A stretch of DNA of 64,000 nt, taken from positions 558,001 through 622,000 of the forward strand of contig NZ_FNRO01000003.1 of assembly GCF_900107745.1 (NCBI RefSeq), in the 5' to 3' direction. How positions within the stretch are numbered: the stretch's first letter is position 1; the number at the start of each line of letters is the position of its first letter. The DNA comes from Variovorax sp. YR216. Its GTDB lineage: Bacteria > Pseudomonadota > Gammaproteobacteria > Burkholderiales > Burkholderiaceae_C. The notes beneath the pieces are model-generated. The model was not told where the DNA came from. It saw nothing but the letters and a program-made list of their open reading frames with translations, and ran no database searches. The position numbers and the translations under genes are program-made. Positions 8,163-17,401 of the stretch are shown here, piece after piece.

Positions 8163-9413
8163 TTAGCCGAGAAGCGCCTGCGCGAACTCCCGCGCGTCGA
8201 AGGTTTCCAGGTCTTCCAGCTTTTCGCCGACGCCGATGAAATAGACCGGGATCGGCCGCTCGCGCGCGATCGCGCACAGCACGCCGCCCTTGGCGGTGCC
8301 GTCGAGCTTGGTGACCACCAGCCCCGTCAGGCCGAGCGCCTCGTCGAATGCCTTGACCTGCGCCAGCGCGTTCTGCCCCGTGTTGCCGTCGATGACCAGC
8401 AGCACTTCATGCGGCGCCGTTGGGTCTGCCCGGTTGACCACGCGCTTGATCTTCTTGAGCTCGTCCATGAGATGGATCTGCGTCGGGAGCCGGCCTGCCG
8501 TGTCGACCAGGACCACGTCCTTGCCGCGCGCCTTGCCGGCATTGACAGCATCGAAGCTCACGGCGGCCGGATCGCCGCCTTCCTGGCTGACGATCTCGAC
8601 GGTGTTCCGGTCCGCCCAGACGAGCAACTGCTCGCGTGCGGCGGCGCGGAAGGTGTCGGCGGCGGCCAGCAGCACCGAGGCGCCCTCGTTGGCCAGATGC
8701 TTCGTCAGCTTGCCGATGGACGTCGTCTTGCCCGCGCCGTTCACGCCGGCCACCATGATCACGGTCGGGGTGTACTCGCCGATCACGAGCGATTTTTCGA
8801 GCGGGCGCAGCAGGTCGGCGATCGCATCCGCGAGCAGCGACTTGACCTGGCTGGCATCGGTGGCCATGTTGCTCTTGACCCGGCGCCGCAGGTCCTCCAG
8901 CAGATGCTCGGTCGCCTTGACGCCGGTGTCGGCCATCAAGAGTGCCTCTTCCAGCTCTTCGTAGAGCTCGTCGTCGATCTGGGCGTTGACGAAGGCCGCG
9001 GTGATGCTGTTGCCGGTCTTGCGCAGGCCGTTCTTGAGCTTGCCCAGCCAGCCGCTGCGCTCGGGTTGTGCTGGTGCGGGGACCGGCGCGATGACGACTG
9101 GCGCGGGCGCTGGTGCCGTGACGGGCGGAGGGGCAGGCTCGGCGGGTGTCGGCTGCGGACTCTCGGGCTGGCCGAGAAGGGTCGGCGCTTCAGGGGGAAT
9201 CGCCGGAGTGGCGAGTGCTTCGACTTCGGGAGCAGGCGAGGGTGCGGGTGGCGGTGCCGGCGGAGCACCCTTGCCGAACCAGCTGGATGGCGAAAAGACC
9301 GACCTTGCCGGCGTGGCTGGAGCCGCCGGTGTTTCACCCGATGAAACCTCGGGAGAAGGCGCCGGTGCCGGGGCGGCATCGGGCTGTGGTTTTTTCTTGA
9401 AGAAACTGAACAT
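8163..9413 (-). CDS. ftsY: Signal recognition particle receptor FtsY
   Basis: This 416-residue GTPase docks SRP-bound ribosomes at the membrane. The C-terminal NG domain is complete: GVNGAGKTTSIGKL (P-loop), DTAGR, TKLDGTAKGG and the closing GVGEKLEDLETFD. The N-terminal third (about 5-125) is a low-complexity Pro/Ala tract with little acidic character, in place of the acidic A domain of E. coli FtsY; it starts with a short basic FFKKKPQ stretch that may contact lipid. The gene diverges from the first M16 peptidase gene with 29 bases between start codons. Confidence 0.96.
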   Translation of the reverse strand: MFSFFKKKPQPDAAPAPAPSPEVSSGETPAAPATPARSVFSPSSWFGKGAPPAPPPAPSPAPEVEALATPAIPPEAPTLLGQPESPQPTPAEPAPPPVTAPAPAPVVIAPVPAPAQPERSGWLGKLKNGLRKTGNSITAAFVNAQIDDELYEELEEALLMADTGVKATEHLLEDLRRRVKSNMATDASQVKSLLADAIADLLRPLEKSLVIGEYTPTVIMVAGVNGAGKTTSIGKLTKHLANEGASVLLAAADTFRAAAREQLLVWADRNTVEIVSQEGGDPAAVSFDAVNAGKARGKDVVLVDTAGRLPTQIHLMDELKKIKRVVNRADPTAPHEVLLVIDGNTGQNALAQVKAFDEALGLTGLVVTKLDGTAKGGVLCAIARERPIPVYFIGVGEKLEDLETFDAREFAQALLG

Positions 9414-9442
9414 TGGCGCGTTTTTACAATCCGAGCCATTCT

Positions 9443-10900
9443 ATGAAACACCCCTCGCCACGCCGCGCTGCGCTGGGTGCGGTGCTGGCCTTGGTGCTCT
9501 CTGCACCCTGGGCGCTGCCCGCCTTTGCGCAATCCTCCCCCTCGAAATCCGCAACGGCGTCGCCTTCCAACGGGACGCCGGCCGCCGAGAAATTCACCCT
9601 CAGCAATGGCATGACATTGATCGTGCAGCCCGACCGGCGCGCGCCGACCGCGGTCCAGATGCTCTGGGTCCGCGTCGGCTCGATGGACGAGGTGGACGGC
9701 ACCTCAGGCGTCGCGCACGCGGTCGAACACATGATGTTCAAGGGCAGCAAGGCGCTCAAGCCGGGCGAGTTCTCCCGCCGGGTCGCGGCACTCGGCGGCC
9801 GCGAGAACGCCTTCACGACCCGCGATTACACCGGCTATTACCAGCAGATCCCGGTCGAAAAGCTGGAGCAGGTCATGAAGCTCGAATCCGACCGCTTCGC
9901 CAGCAACCAGTGGCCGAACGACGAGTTCAAGCGCGAGATCGAGGTGATCAAGGAAGAGCGCCGCATGCGCACCGATGACCAGCCGCGCGCCTTGCTCGGC
10001 GAGCAGCAGAACGCGGCGGTGTTCACCGCCTCGCCGTATCACCGCCCGGTGGTCGGCTGGATGAGCGATCTCGATGCGATGACCCCGGACGATGTCCGCG
10101 ACTTCTTCGCGCGCTGGTACACGCCTGCCAATGCCGCGATCGTCGTGGTGGGCGACGTCGACGTGGCACAGGTCCGCGCGATGGCCGAGAAGTACTACGG
10201 TTCGATCCCGGCACGCGTGGTGCCGACCCGCAAGCCGCGTACGGAACCCGCACAGCGCGGGATTCGTCGCATCGAATACAAGGCGCCGGCAGAGCAGGCC
10301 TATGTCTCGCTCGCCTACCGCGTGCCCCAGATCGATACGGCCGACACCTTCAAGGGCGACGTCGATCCCTACGCGCTCGTGGTGCTGGCGGCGGTTCTCG
10401 ACGGCTATCCGGGGTCGCGGCTCGATCGCGCCTTGACGCAGGGTCCCAATCGGGTTGCGGATTCGGCAGGTGCCTACTCGGGCTTCGTCGGCCGCGGGCC
10501 GCAACTGTTCGTGCTCGATGGTGTGCCGGCCGCTGGGAAGACCGCTGAAGCGGTCGAGGCGGCGTTGCGCGCCGAGGTCGCCAAGATCGCCCGCGACGGC
10601 GTCGGCGAAGCCGAGCTCGCGCGCGTCAAGACCCAGTGGGTCGCGAGCGAAACCTACAAGCTCGACTCGGTCATGGCGCAGGCGCGCGAACTCGGCAGCA
10701 ACTGGGTGCAGGGGCTTCCGCTCGACGCGAGCGTGCGCATCATCGAGCGGCTCCAGAGCGTCACCGCGGAGCAGGTGAAGGCCGCAGCCGCCAAGTACTT
10801 CGGTGATGACCAGCTTACGGTTGCCACGCTGCGTCCGCTGCCGCCCGAGGCGAACCGTCGTCCGCGGGGATTCGCCGCGCCGATGGGTGAAATGCGTTGA
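9443..10900 (+). CDS. M16-family zinc metallopeptidase (catalytic partner)
   Basis: This 485-residue exported protein begins MKHPSPRRAALGAV with a cleavable signal peptide ending near PAFAQ. The inverted zinc motif HxxEH is present (HAVEH, residues 92-96), with the distal Glu expected in EFKREIEVIKEERR. The two-lobe M16 fold continues to the C-terminus. Start ATG 9443 is chosen over an in-frame start 30 bases upstream because the signal peptide fits better; a TACAAT hexamer at 9425-9430 could be its -10 box. The next gene encodes a second M16 protein without the zinc motif, so the pair probably forms a periplasmic heterodimer, as is usual for tandem M16 genes. The substrate is unknown. Confidence 0.92.
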   Translation: MKHPSPRRAALGAVLALVLSAPWALPAFAQSSPSKSATASPSNGTPAAEKFTLSNGMTLIVQPDRRAPTAVQMLWVRVGSMDEVDGTSGVAHAVEHMMFKGSKALKPGEFSRRVAALGGRENAFTTRDYTGYYQQIPVEKLEQVMKLESDRFASNQWPNDEFKREIEVIKEERRMRTDDQPRALLGEQQNAAVFTASPYHRPVVGWMSDLDAMTPDDVRDFFARWYTPANAAIVVVGDVDVAQVRAMAEKYYGSIPARVVPTRKPRTEPAQRGIRRIEYKAPAEQAYVSLAYRVPQIDTADTFKGDVDPYALVVLAAVLDGYPGSRLDRALTQGPNRVADSAGAYSGFVGRGPQLFVLDGVPAAGKTAEAVEAALRAEVAKIARDGVGEAELARVKTQWVASETYKLDSVMAQARELGSNWVQGLPLDASVRIIERLQSVTAEQVKAAAAKYFGDDQLTVATLRPLPPEANRRPRGFAAPMGEMR

Positions 10901-10917
10901 TGGAAGGCCCGAGATCC

Positions 10918-12264
10918 ATGTTCAAGTTCCCGACAAGCGGCCTTCGCGCCATTTTCTTCGGCGCCACAGTGCTGATGGGCGCGAGCGTCCAGGCCGCCAT
11001 TCCGATCCAGCAGTGGACCTTGGCGAACGGCGCCAAGGTCTATCTCGCCGCCACCAACGCATTGCCCATCGTCGATGTGCAAGCGGATTTCGACGCCGGC
11101 TCCCGCCGCGATCCGGCGGCCCAGGCCGGCCTTGCCAACGTGACCGCCACGATGGTCGAGAAGGGCATTCGCGCGAGCGGCGGCGACCCGGCGATGGACC
11201 AGAACGCCCTGGGCGAAGCCTGGGCCGACCTCGGTGCGAACTTCGATGTGAGCGCCGGCGGCGAGCGCACCAGCTTCACGCTGCGTACGCTGGCACAGCC
11301 CGCGCTGCTCGACAAGGCGGTGCGACTCGCCGCGCGCCAGATCGGCGAGCCGGCATTTCCGGCAGACGTATGGGGCCGCGAACGCGAGCGGCTCAATGCG
11401 GCCATCAAGGAAGCCAATACCAAGCCCGCCACCGTCACGGAGAAGGCCTTCGCGCAGGCGGTCTACGGCACGCATCCCTACGGCGTGGAGACGACCGAAG
11501 CGACGCTCGCGCAGATCGACGTGGCGACGATGCGCAAGCGCTACGAGCAGCTCATCGTGCCTTGCCGGGCCAAGATCAGCATCGTCGGCGCCGTGACCCG
11601 CCCGCAGGCGGAGGACATTGCCAAGACGTTGCTGTCGCGCCTGCCCTCATCGGCATCGTGCCCGGAACTGCCCGCGGTGCCCGAAGTGGAGCCGCTTGCC
11701 GCCGCGAAGGAAACGCGCATCCCCTTCGATTCCGCGCAGGCGCACGTGCTCATCGGCCAGCCGGGCTACCGGCGCGCCGATCCGGACCACTTCGCGCTGA
11801 ACCTCGGCAACTACGTGCTCGGCGGCGGTGGCTTCGTTTCGCGCCTCACCGAGCAGGTGCGCGAGAAGCGCGGGTTGACCTACAGCATCTACAGCGGCTT
11901 CTCGCCGGGCCTGCAGGCGGGCGCATTCCGCATCGGTTTCCAGACGCGGCCGGACCAGGCCGAAGAAGCGGTCAGGGTCTCGCGCGAGGTGCTGGCGAAA
12001 TTCGTTGCCGAAGGGCCGACCGAAGCCGAGCTCAAGGCGGCGAAGGACAACCTGATCGGCGGGTTTCCGCTGTTGCTCGACAGCAATCGCAAGTTGCTTG
12101 GCAACGTCGCCAACATCGCCTGGTACGACCTGCCGCTCGACTACCTGGAAACCTGGACGGCTCGCATGAACGCGGTCACGGTGGCGGACGTCAAAGGCGC
12201 GTTCGCGCGCAAGCTGCAGCCGGAACGCATGGTGACGGTCATCGTCGGCGCCAAGCAGCCCTGA
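10918..12264 (+). CDS. M16-family peptidase-like protein (non-catalytic partner)
   Basis: This 448-residue protein has a signal peptide (MFKFPTSGLRAIFFGATVLMGASVQAA) and an M16 fold, but the HxxEH motif is absent: the corresponding stretch reads GLANVTATMVEKG. It retains the C-terminal M16 hallmark GGGFVSRLTEQVREKRGLTYSIYS, the Arg/Tyr pair that the active partner uses to bind substrate. Such halves pair with a zinc-bearing partner, here encoded immediately upstream. The start is placed at ATG 10918 because GGAAGG lies nine bases before it; ATG 10900, overlapping the upstream stop, is an alternative. A 14-base-pair hairpin follows the stop. Confidence 0.9.
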   Translation: MFKFPTSGLRAIFFGATVLMGASVQAAIPIQQWTLANGAKVYLAATNALPIVDVQADFDAGSRRDPAAQAGLANVTATMVEKGIRASGGDPAMDQNALGEAWADLGANFDVSAGGERTSFTLRTLAQPALLDKAVRLAARQIGEPAFPADVWGRERERLNAAIKEANTKPATVTEKAFAQAVYGTHPYGVETTEATLAQIDVATMRKRYEQLIVPCRAKISIVGAVTRPQAEDIAKTLLSRLPSSASCPELPAVPEVEPLAAAKETRIPFDSAQAHVLIGQPGYRRADPDHFALNLGNYVLGGGGFVSRLTEQVREKRGLTYSIYSGFSPGLQAGAFRIGFQTRPDQAEEAVRVSREVLAKFVAEGPTEAELKAAKDNLIGGFPLLLDSNRKLLGNVANIAWYDLPLDYLETWTARMNAVTVADVKGAFARKLQPERMVTVIVGAKQP

Positions 12265-12273
12265 AGGCGCGAA

Positions 12274-12306
12274 GGCATCGAAGGCGCAATACGCGCCTTC
12301 GATGCC
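12274..12306 (+). terminator. 14-bp perfect hairpin after the M16 gene pair
   Basis: GGCATCGAAGGCGC (12274-12287) pairs exactly with 12293-12306 around a five-base loop. Only a weak T tract follows (GTTAAGCTTT), so it may be an inefficient or Rho-assisted terminator, or an mRNA 3'-end stabiliser, before rsmD. Confidence 0.6.
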
Positions 12307-12320
12307 GTTAAGCTTTGGGC

Positions 12321-12977
12321 GTGAAACCCGCGCCCCGAAAAACCGCCCCCGCCAAGTCGCCTTCCGTCGCAGCCAAGCTTGCCAAGGCGCCGCATTTCGT
12401 CCGCATCATCGGCGGCGAATGGAAACGAACCCGCCTCGCCGTTGCCGACAAGGCCGGCCTGCGTCCCACGCCCGACCGGGTGAGGGAGACCCTCTTCAAC
12501 TGGCTCGCCAGCGTCGCAGGCGCCGGCGGTGGCAATTTGCCCGGATGGCGTTGCGTCGATGCCTTCGCGGGCACCGGCGCGCTCGGGCTGGAAGCCGCCT
12601 CGCGGGGAGCCGCGTCGGTGCTGCTGTGCGAGCAGGATCCGGCGCTCGTCGCGCAGTTGCAGGTGCTCAAGACAAAGCTCTCTGCCGAAGCGGTGCGTGT
12701 CGAGCGCGGTAACGGCGTCACTGCGCTGGAGCGCACGCCCGCCGGCAGTCTTCATGCCGTCTTCCTCGATCCACCGTTCGACAACGCGGGCCTCTACGCG
12801 CCCGCATTGAGTGCGGCTGTGCGCGCGCTGCGGCCAGCCGGCGTGATCTACCTCGAAGCCGCGCGGCGCTGGAACGACGAGGAGCTCTCCTCGCTCGGCC
12901 TCGTCGTGTACCGGCATCTCAAGGCCGGTGCGGTGCATGCGCACCTTCTGCAGCGCGCCGCGGACGCGGCTGCATAA
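12321..12977 (+). CDS. rsmD: 16S rRNA (guanine(966)-N2)-methyltransferase RsmD
   Basis: This protein of about 218 residues is an S-adenosylmethionine-dependent methyltransferase that modifies G966 of 16S rRNA. Seen are the N-terminal [11 protein letters not shown] block, the [15 protein letters not shown] block, the SAM-binding [18 protein letters not shown] and the catalytic DPPF (in FLDPPFDNA). A basic Lys/Pro/Ala leader of about 30 residues precedes the domain. The start is GTG 12321 or TTG 12315; no clear ribosome site separates them. It lies just upstream of coaD, the arrangement seen in most proteobacteria, and is probably co-transcribed with it. Confidence 0.94.
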   Translation: MKPAPRKTAPAKSPSVAAKLAKAPHFVRIIGGEWKRTRLAVADKAGLRPTPDRVRETLFNWLASVAGAGGGNLPGWRCVDAFAGTGALGLEAASRGAASVLLCEQDPALVAQLQVLKTKLSAEAVRVERGNGVTALERTPAGSLHAVFLDPPFDNAGLYAPALSAAVRALRPAGVIYLEAARRWNDEELSSLGLVVYRHLKAGAVHAHLLQRAADAAA

Positions 12978-13023
12978 TCCGCCGAAACACAGGGCCGCGA
13001 GCGGCTGCATGAGAGGAGCAACC

Positions 13024-13521
13024 ATGACCAGCAACGTGATCGCGGTATATCCCGGCACATTCGATCCGATGACGCTCGGCCACGAAGACGTGGTGCGGCG
13101 TGCAACGCAGCTTTTCTCCAAGGTCATCGTCGCCGTCGCCGCTGGCCATCACAAGAAGGCGCTCTTCACGCTGCAGGAGCGCATCGACATGGCCCGCACT
13201 GCGGTGAGCGCCTACAGCGATCAAGTGACCGTCGAGAGCTTCTCGGGGCTTTTGCGCGACTTTGTCGTCGCGCGCGGCGGCAAGGCGATGGTGCGCGGAC
13301 TGCGCGCGGTAACCGACTTCGACTACGAATTCCAGCTCGCGGGCATGAACCGTTCGCTGATGCCGGAAGTGGAGACGGTGTTCCTCACGCCGAGCGACAA
13401 GTACCAGTTCATTTCCAGCACCTTCGTGCGCGAGATCGCGATGCTCGGCGGCGAAGTCGACAAGTTCGTCTCGCCAAAGGTGCAGGAAGCCCTGCTCGCC
13501 AAGGTGCGCAGCCAGGGATGA
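13024..13521 (+). CDS. coaD: Phosphopantetheine adenylyltransferase
   Basis: This 165-residue enzyme makes dephospho-CoA from phosphopantetheine and ATP, the fourth step of coenzyme A synthesis. The nucleotidyltransferase motif is [14 protein letters not shown] near the N-terminus (TxGH), and the second motif is ISSTFVRE. The length is typical. ATG 13024 is chosen because GAGAGGAGCA lies six to twelve bases upstream. The stop is two bases before the start of pxpB, so coaD and the 5-oxoproline genes that follow look like one transcription unit. Confidence 0.97.
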   Translation: MTSNVIAVYPGTFDPMTLGHEDVVRRATQLFSKVIVAVAAGHHKKALFTLQERIDMARTAVSAYSDQVTVESFSGLLRDFVVARGGKAMVRGLRAVTDFDYEFQLAGMNRSLMPEVETVFLTPSDKYQFISSTFVREIAMLGGEVDKFVSPKVQEALLAKVRSQG

Positions 13522-13522
13522 C

Positions 13523-14185
13523 ATGAACGCCGCTGCATTGCCTCGCCTGCATCCCCTCGGCGAGGCGGCGCTGGTGTGCGAGTTGCCGCCGCCCGCGACG
13601 CTCGCGCAGCAGCAGCAGATCTGGGCTCTGGCTGCCGAAGCCGTGCAATGGCATGGCGTGAGCGAAGTGCTGCCCGGCATGAACAACCTCAGCCTGCTCT
13701 TCGATCCCGAGCAGATCGATGGCGTCGAACTCGAGATGCAGGTGCTGTCTGCGTGGCCGCAACTGGCGGCGGCAACCGTCGAGGGGCGGCGCATCGAGAT
13801 CCCGGTGGTCTATGGCGGTGAGTGGGGGCCCGATCTGGCCGATGTGGCCGCGCACACGGGCCTCACGCCGGCGGACGTGGTCCGGCGGCACTGCGAAGGC
13901 GACTACGTCGTGTACCTGCTCGGGTTCTTGCCGGGCTTCGCGTTCATGGGCGGGCTCGCGCCGGAACTCGCCACGCCGCGTCGTGCGGCGCCACGCGTGG
14001 CCGTGCCGACCGGTTCGGTCGGAATCGGTGGCGAGCAGACGGGCATCTACCCGATGGTCTCGCCTGGTGGATGGAACCTGATCGGCCGGACCTCCGTGCC
14101 GCTGTTCGATCCGGGCGCCGATGCGCCGACGCTGCTGCGTCCCGGGGATCATGTCCGCTTCGTCGCGGAAAGGGTGGAGCTTTGA
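13523..14185 (+). CDS. pxpB: 5-oxoprolinase subunit B (KipI-like)
   Basis: This 220-residue protein of the KipI/AHS1 family forms the ATP-dependent 5-oxoprolinase PxpABC with the two next products; the enzyme opens 5-oxoproline to glutamate. The family block GFLPGFAFMGGL is present, as is the GSVGIGGEQTGIYPMVSPGGW stretch. It starts one base after the coaD stop. Its stop TGA overlaps the TTG start of pxpC (TTGA), which indicates coupled translation of the two subunits. The older KipI name refers to a Bacillus kinase inhibitor role; with pxpA and pxpC adjacent, the 5-oxoprolinase role is better supported. Confidence 0.94.
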   Translation: MNAAALPRLHPLGEAALVCELPPPATLAQQQQIWALAAEAVQWHGVSEVLPGMNNLSLLFDPEQIDGVELEMQVLSAWPQLAAATVEGRRIEIPVVYGGEWGPDLADVAAHTGLTPADVVRRHCEGDYVVYLLGFLPGFAFMGGLAPELATPRRAAPRVAVPTGSVGIGGEQTGIYPMVSPGGWNLIGRTSVPLFDPGADAPTLLRPGDHVRFVAERVEL

Positions 14186-15219
14186 CCGGCGCGGTCACGG
14201 TCCTGCGCCCGGGCATGCTGGCTTCGGTTCAGGACCTGGGTCGGCATGGCCATCGGCAGCTCGGCATCTGTCCCGGAGGTGCGCTCGACACGCTGGCGCT
14301 GGTGCTGGCAAATCGCCTGGTCGGCAATCCCGACGGTGCGGCGGGGCTGGAGCTCACCATGGGCGGCTGCGAACTGCGCTTTGAGTCGCCGACGCGCGTC
14401 GCGTGGGCCGGCGACGACTTCGACGCCCGGCTCGACGGCCGACCGGTCTGGCCGGGTTGGAGCGTACCGGTACGCGCTGGACAGATCCTCAAGTTCGGAC
14501 GTGCCAATCGGTCGCGCGAGAAGGCGGGCATCCGCACGTGGCTGGCGGTGGCCGGGGGCATCGACGTGCCGGTGATCCTCGGGTCGCGCAGTACCGATCT
14601 GAAGGCCGGCTTCGGCGGCCACCAGGGCCGTGCCCTGAAGGCTGGCGACACCCTCGCCTGCGGCCCATGTCCGCTCACGAAGGCCCAGTTGGAAAGCCGG
14701 TCGTTCGGCGCCCGCATGCCGCCGTGGCGCATCGATCCGACGGATGGCGCCATCGAGCTTCGCATCATCCCCGGGCCCGAACTCGAGCTTTTCACGGTCG
14801 CGTCGCGAGAGCAGCTCTGGCGCGATGCGTGGCGGATCACACCGCAGAGCAACCGCATGGGAAGCCGGCTCGAAGGCCCGGAGCTCAAGCGCAAGCGCAA
14901 CGGGGACATGCTGTCGTCGGGCGTGATTCCCGGCACGATCCAGGTGCCGCCTTCGGGCCAGCCGATCGTGCTGATGGGCGATGCCCAAACCACTGGCGGC
15001 TATCCGCGCGTCGGCGTGGTCATCCGAGCCGATCTCTGGAAGCTGGCGCAGGCGCCGCTCGATGGCCGCCTGCGCTTCCGCGTGGTCGATGCCGGCGAGG
15101 CGCTCGCGGCCTGGGACGAACAGAAGCGCTATCTCGCCCACCTCGCGCAAGGCCTGGCGTCGATGGGGTGGCTTGCGCCGGCGCAGAATTCCATCCATGG
15201 AGAAACGCATGCGGATTGA
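14182..15219 (+). CDS. pxpC: 5-oxoprolinase subunit C (KipA-like, biotin-dependent carboxyltransferase fold)
   Basis: This 345-residue AHS2-family protein is the second subunit of the PxpABC 5-oxoprolinase. It begins at TTG 14182 ([22 protein letters not shown]), sharing bases with the pxpB stop. Family marks are [19 protein letters not shown] and the C-terminal [21 protein letters not shown]. No transmembrane part is seen. Its last codons overlap the pxpA start by 11 bases. In the alternative annotation this family is called allophanate hydrolase subunit 2 or urea amidolyase-like; the neighbours argue for 5-oxoprolinase. Confidence 0.94.
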   Translation: MTGAVTVLRPGMLASVQDLGRHGHRQLGICPGGALDTLALVLANRLVGNPDGAAGLELTMGGCELRFESPTRVAWAGDDFDARLDGRPVWPGWSVPVRAGQILKFGRANRSREKAGIRTWLAVAGGIDVPVILGSRSTDLKAGFGGHQGRALKAGDTLACGPCPLTKAQLESRSFGARMPPWRIDPTDGAIELRIIPGPELELFTVASREQLWRDAWRITPQSNRMGSRLEGPELKRKRNGDMLSSGVIPGTIQVPPSGQPIVLMGDAQTTGGYPRVGVVIRADLWKLAQAPLDGRLRFRVVDAGEALAAWDEQKRYLAHLAQGLASMGWLAPAQNSIHGETHAD

Positions 15220-15949
15220 TCTCAATGCCGACCTGGGCGAAGGGTGCGACAACGATGAAGCGCTGCTCGGACTGGTGAGTTCGGCCAACATCGCCTGCGG
15301 CTGGCACGCGGGCGATGCGCGCACCATGCGCCAGTGCGTGCGCTGGGCCATCGACAAGGGCGTGGCGATCGGTGCACATCCGAGCTTTCCGGACCGCGAG
15401 AACTTCGGCCGCAGCACGATGAATCTCCCGCCCGAGGAAATCGTGGCCGGCATGCTCTACCAGATCGGCGCGCTGGCGGCGATCGTGAAGGCCGAGGGCG
15501 GAACGCTCGCGCATGTGAAGCCGCACGGCGCGCTCTACAACCAGGCGGTGAAGGACCCGGTGCTGGCCGATGCGATCTGCGAGGCGGTGCGGCGTTTCGA
15601 TCCGAAGCTGCGCTTCTTTGGCCTCGCCGGCAGCGGCATGATCACGGCGGCCGAGCGCGCGGGGCTCACGCCGGTCGAGGAGGTCTTCGCCGACCGCGGC
15701 TACCAGCCCGACGGCAGCCTCGTCCCCCGCAGCCAGCCCGGTGCGCTGATCGAGGAGGAAGAGCAGTCGCTCGCCCAGACGCTGTCGCTGGTGCGCGACC
15801 ACCAGGTGACCGCGATCGACGGCAGCGTGGTGCCGGTCAATGCGCAGACGGTGTGCCTGCACGGCGACGGCGCGCATGCGCTGGCCTTTGCGCGACGCAT
15901 CCGCGAACGGCTCGCGGCAGAAGGCATCACCGTCGCCGCCACCGCCTGA
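15209..15949 (+). CDS. pxpA: 5-oxoprolinase subunit A (LamB/YcsF family)
   Basis: This 246-residue protein is the third PxpABC subunit, with the YcsF fold. It opens with the invariant [12 protein letters not shown] and continues with [23 protein letters not shown] and [10 protein letters not shown], all family hallmarks with probable metal- or substrate-binding His and Asp residues. The start ATG 15209 is chosen over ATG 15197 because GGAG lies six bases before it and because family members start at MxIDLN. The gene overlaps pxpC. Seventeen bases after its stop comes pcp, which releases the substrate of this enzyme from peptides. Confidence 0.95.
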   Translation: MRIDLNADLGEGCDNDEALLGLVSSANIACGWHAGDARTMRQCVRWAIDKGVAIGAHPSFPDRENFGRSTMNLPPEEIVAGMLYQIGALAAIVKAEGGTLAHVKPHGALYNQAVKDPVLADAICEAVRRFDPKLRFFGLAGSGMITAAERAGLTPVEEVFADRGYQPDGSLVPRSQPGALIEEEEQSLAQTLSLVRDHQVTAIDGSVVPVNAQTVCLHGDGAHALAFARRIRERLAAEGITVAATA

Positions 15950-15966
15950 GCGATCCGGCGCACATC

Positions 15967-16614
15967 GTGAACATCCTCCTGACTGGTTTCGAGCCGTTCG
16001 ACAAGGATGCAATCAATCCGTCGTGGGAAGCGGTGCGCGCGCTGGATGGCGCGCGCGTCGAAGACGCCACGGTGCATGCGCGGCGCATCTCGTGCGTGTT
16101 CGGCGCGGCCTTGCACGAGCTCGATGCGGCCATCGACGAGCTTCGACCGCAACTCGTCATTGGCGTCGGCCAGGCGGGCGGGCGCAGCGAGATCACGCCA
16201 GAGCGCGTCGCCATCAACATCGACGACGGCCGCATCTGCGACAACGCCGGCTGCCAGCCCATCGACGAGCCTGTGGTCGCGGGTGCGCCGGTGGGGTACT
16301 TCTCGAGCCTGCCGATCAAGGCGATCGTGCGCGACCTGCGTGCGGCGGGGATTCCGGCGGCGGTGTCCAACTCGGCGGGCACCTTCGTCTGCAACCACCT
16401 GTTCTTCGGATTGATGCACCGCATTGCGACCCGGCCGGTGCAGGGGATGCGCGGCGGGTTCATTCACATCCCCTATCTGCCGGAGCAGGCGGCACGGTTG
16501 CCGGGAATGCCGAGCATGTCGCTCGACGCGGTGGTCGCCGCGCTGCGGATCGCCGTTGCGACCTCAATGAACCTGCGCGAGGACGTGCGCGAAACGGGCG
16601 GCCGGTTGCACTAG
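15967..16614 (+). CDS. pcp: Pyroglutamyl-peptidase I
   Basis: This 215-residue cytosolic cysteine peptidase (C15) removes N-terminal pyroglutamate (5-oxoproline) from peptides. It begins at GTG 15967 ([10 protein letters not shown]). The catalytic set is visible: Glu in the N-terminal third ([11 protein letters not shown] region), Cys in [10 protein letters not shown] and His in [10 protein letters not shown]. The family start [14 protein letters not shown] is intact. It closes the pxpBCA unit, so one transcript would encode release of 5-oxoproline from peptides and its conversion to glutamate. Confidence 0.95.
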   Translation: MNILLTGFEPFDKDAINPSWEAVRALDGARVEDATVHARRISCVFGAALHELDAAIDELRPQLVIGVGQAGGRSEITPERVAINIDDGRICDNAGCQPIDEPVVAGAPVGYFSSLPIKAIVRDLRAAGIPAAVSNSAGTFVCNHLFFGLMHRIATRPVQGMRGGFIHIPYLPEQAARLPGMPSMSLDAVVAALRIAVATSMNLREDVRETGGRLH

Positions 16615-16624
16615 GTGCGTCTCG

Positions 16625-17335
16625 TCACGCGGCTTCGATGACGCGTTGCACCCAAGGGCCGAGCGTCGCGTTGACGAAGGCCGGCTTCTCCATCGTGAGC
16701 ATGTGGCCGCATTCGGCGACCCAGACGAGTTCCGCGTGCGGCATCAGCGACGCGATCTCGCGGGAGCACTCCGGCGGCGTGAGGCGATCGCCGTCGCCGC
16801 AAAGCACGAGCGTCGGGCAGCGCAGATTCGCGAGATGCGGTCTTGCGTCGGGCCGCGCCATCAGCGCGCGGTTCTGGCGGATCAGTTGCGCGGCGCCGGC
16901 GTCGAGGACCAGGTCGACATAGCGCCGGACGAGCGCCGCGTCGCGCGCCTGCGCAGGATGAAATGCGAAGGCCGCGTTGAGCTCGATCACGTCGCGCGCC
17001 TCGCCGCGCTCGAAGAGTTCGATCGCCGATTCCCGCAGCTCGGCCATGTCGGGTGTCTCGGGCCGCGCATTGGTGCCGAGCAGGGCGAGTCCGACGATGC
17101 GATCGGGCGCCTGCCTGGTTGCCTCCATCGCGATCATGCCGCCCATCGATGCGCCGCAGAGAACCAGCGGACCGGGGTGCTCTGCGAGCAGCGCCGTCGC
17201 CATGGCCTCGATGCGGTCGTGGCGCATGTGCACGTCGGTGACGCGGACATCGAGTGTTGGGCGCAGGACGGGCAACTGCGCTTCCCAGAGGCGCTCGTCG
17301 CAGGCGAGCCCAGGCAGCAGGACAAGACGTGGCAT
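16625..17335 (-). CDS. Alpha/beta-fold hydrolase
   Basis: This 236-residue soluble hydrolase starts at MPRLVLLPGLACDERLW (ATG 17333-17335, with GGAG nine bases upstream). The nucleophile elbow is GASMGG (Ser), the acid is in LCGDGDRLTPP and the catalytic His in AECGHMLTMEKP, giving a complete Ser-Asp-His triad. The LPGLACDERLW oxyanion-hole start is shared by many esterases and lactonases of Burkholderiales. I cannot name the substrate. It converges with pcp and diverges from the phosphatase gene at 17402. Confidence 0.85.
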   Translation of the reverse strand: MPRLVLLPGLACDERLWEAQLPVLRPTLDVRVTDVHMRHDRIEAMATALLAEHPGPLVLCGASMGGMIAMEATRQAPDRIVGLALLGTNARPETPDMAELRESAIELFERGEARDVIELNAAFAFHPAQARDAALVRRYVDLVLDAGAAQLIRQNRALMARPDARPHLANLRCPTLVLCGDGDRLTPPECSREIASLMPHAELVWVAECGHMLTMEKPAFVNATLGPWVQRVIEAA

Positions 17336-17401
17336 GCGCAGATTCTCCGCGATCGCATGCGGACATCGCGACGTCACCCCGAGCGCGGACAATAGGCGCC
17401 A

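Noticed and set aside
6362..8239. A 625-codon plus-strand frame antisense to rpoH and the DUF962 gene
   Set aside because: No recognisable domain; the minus-strand rpoH and DUF962 proteins, RBS, terminator and CIRCE account for the DNA.
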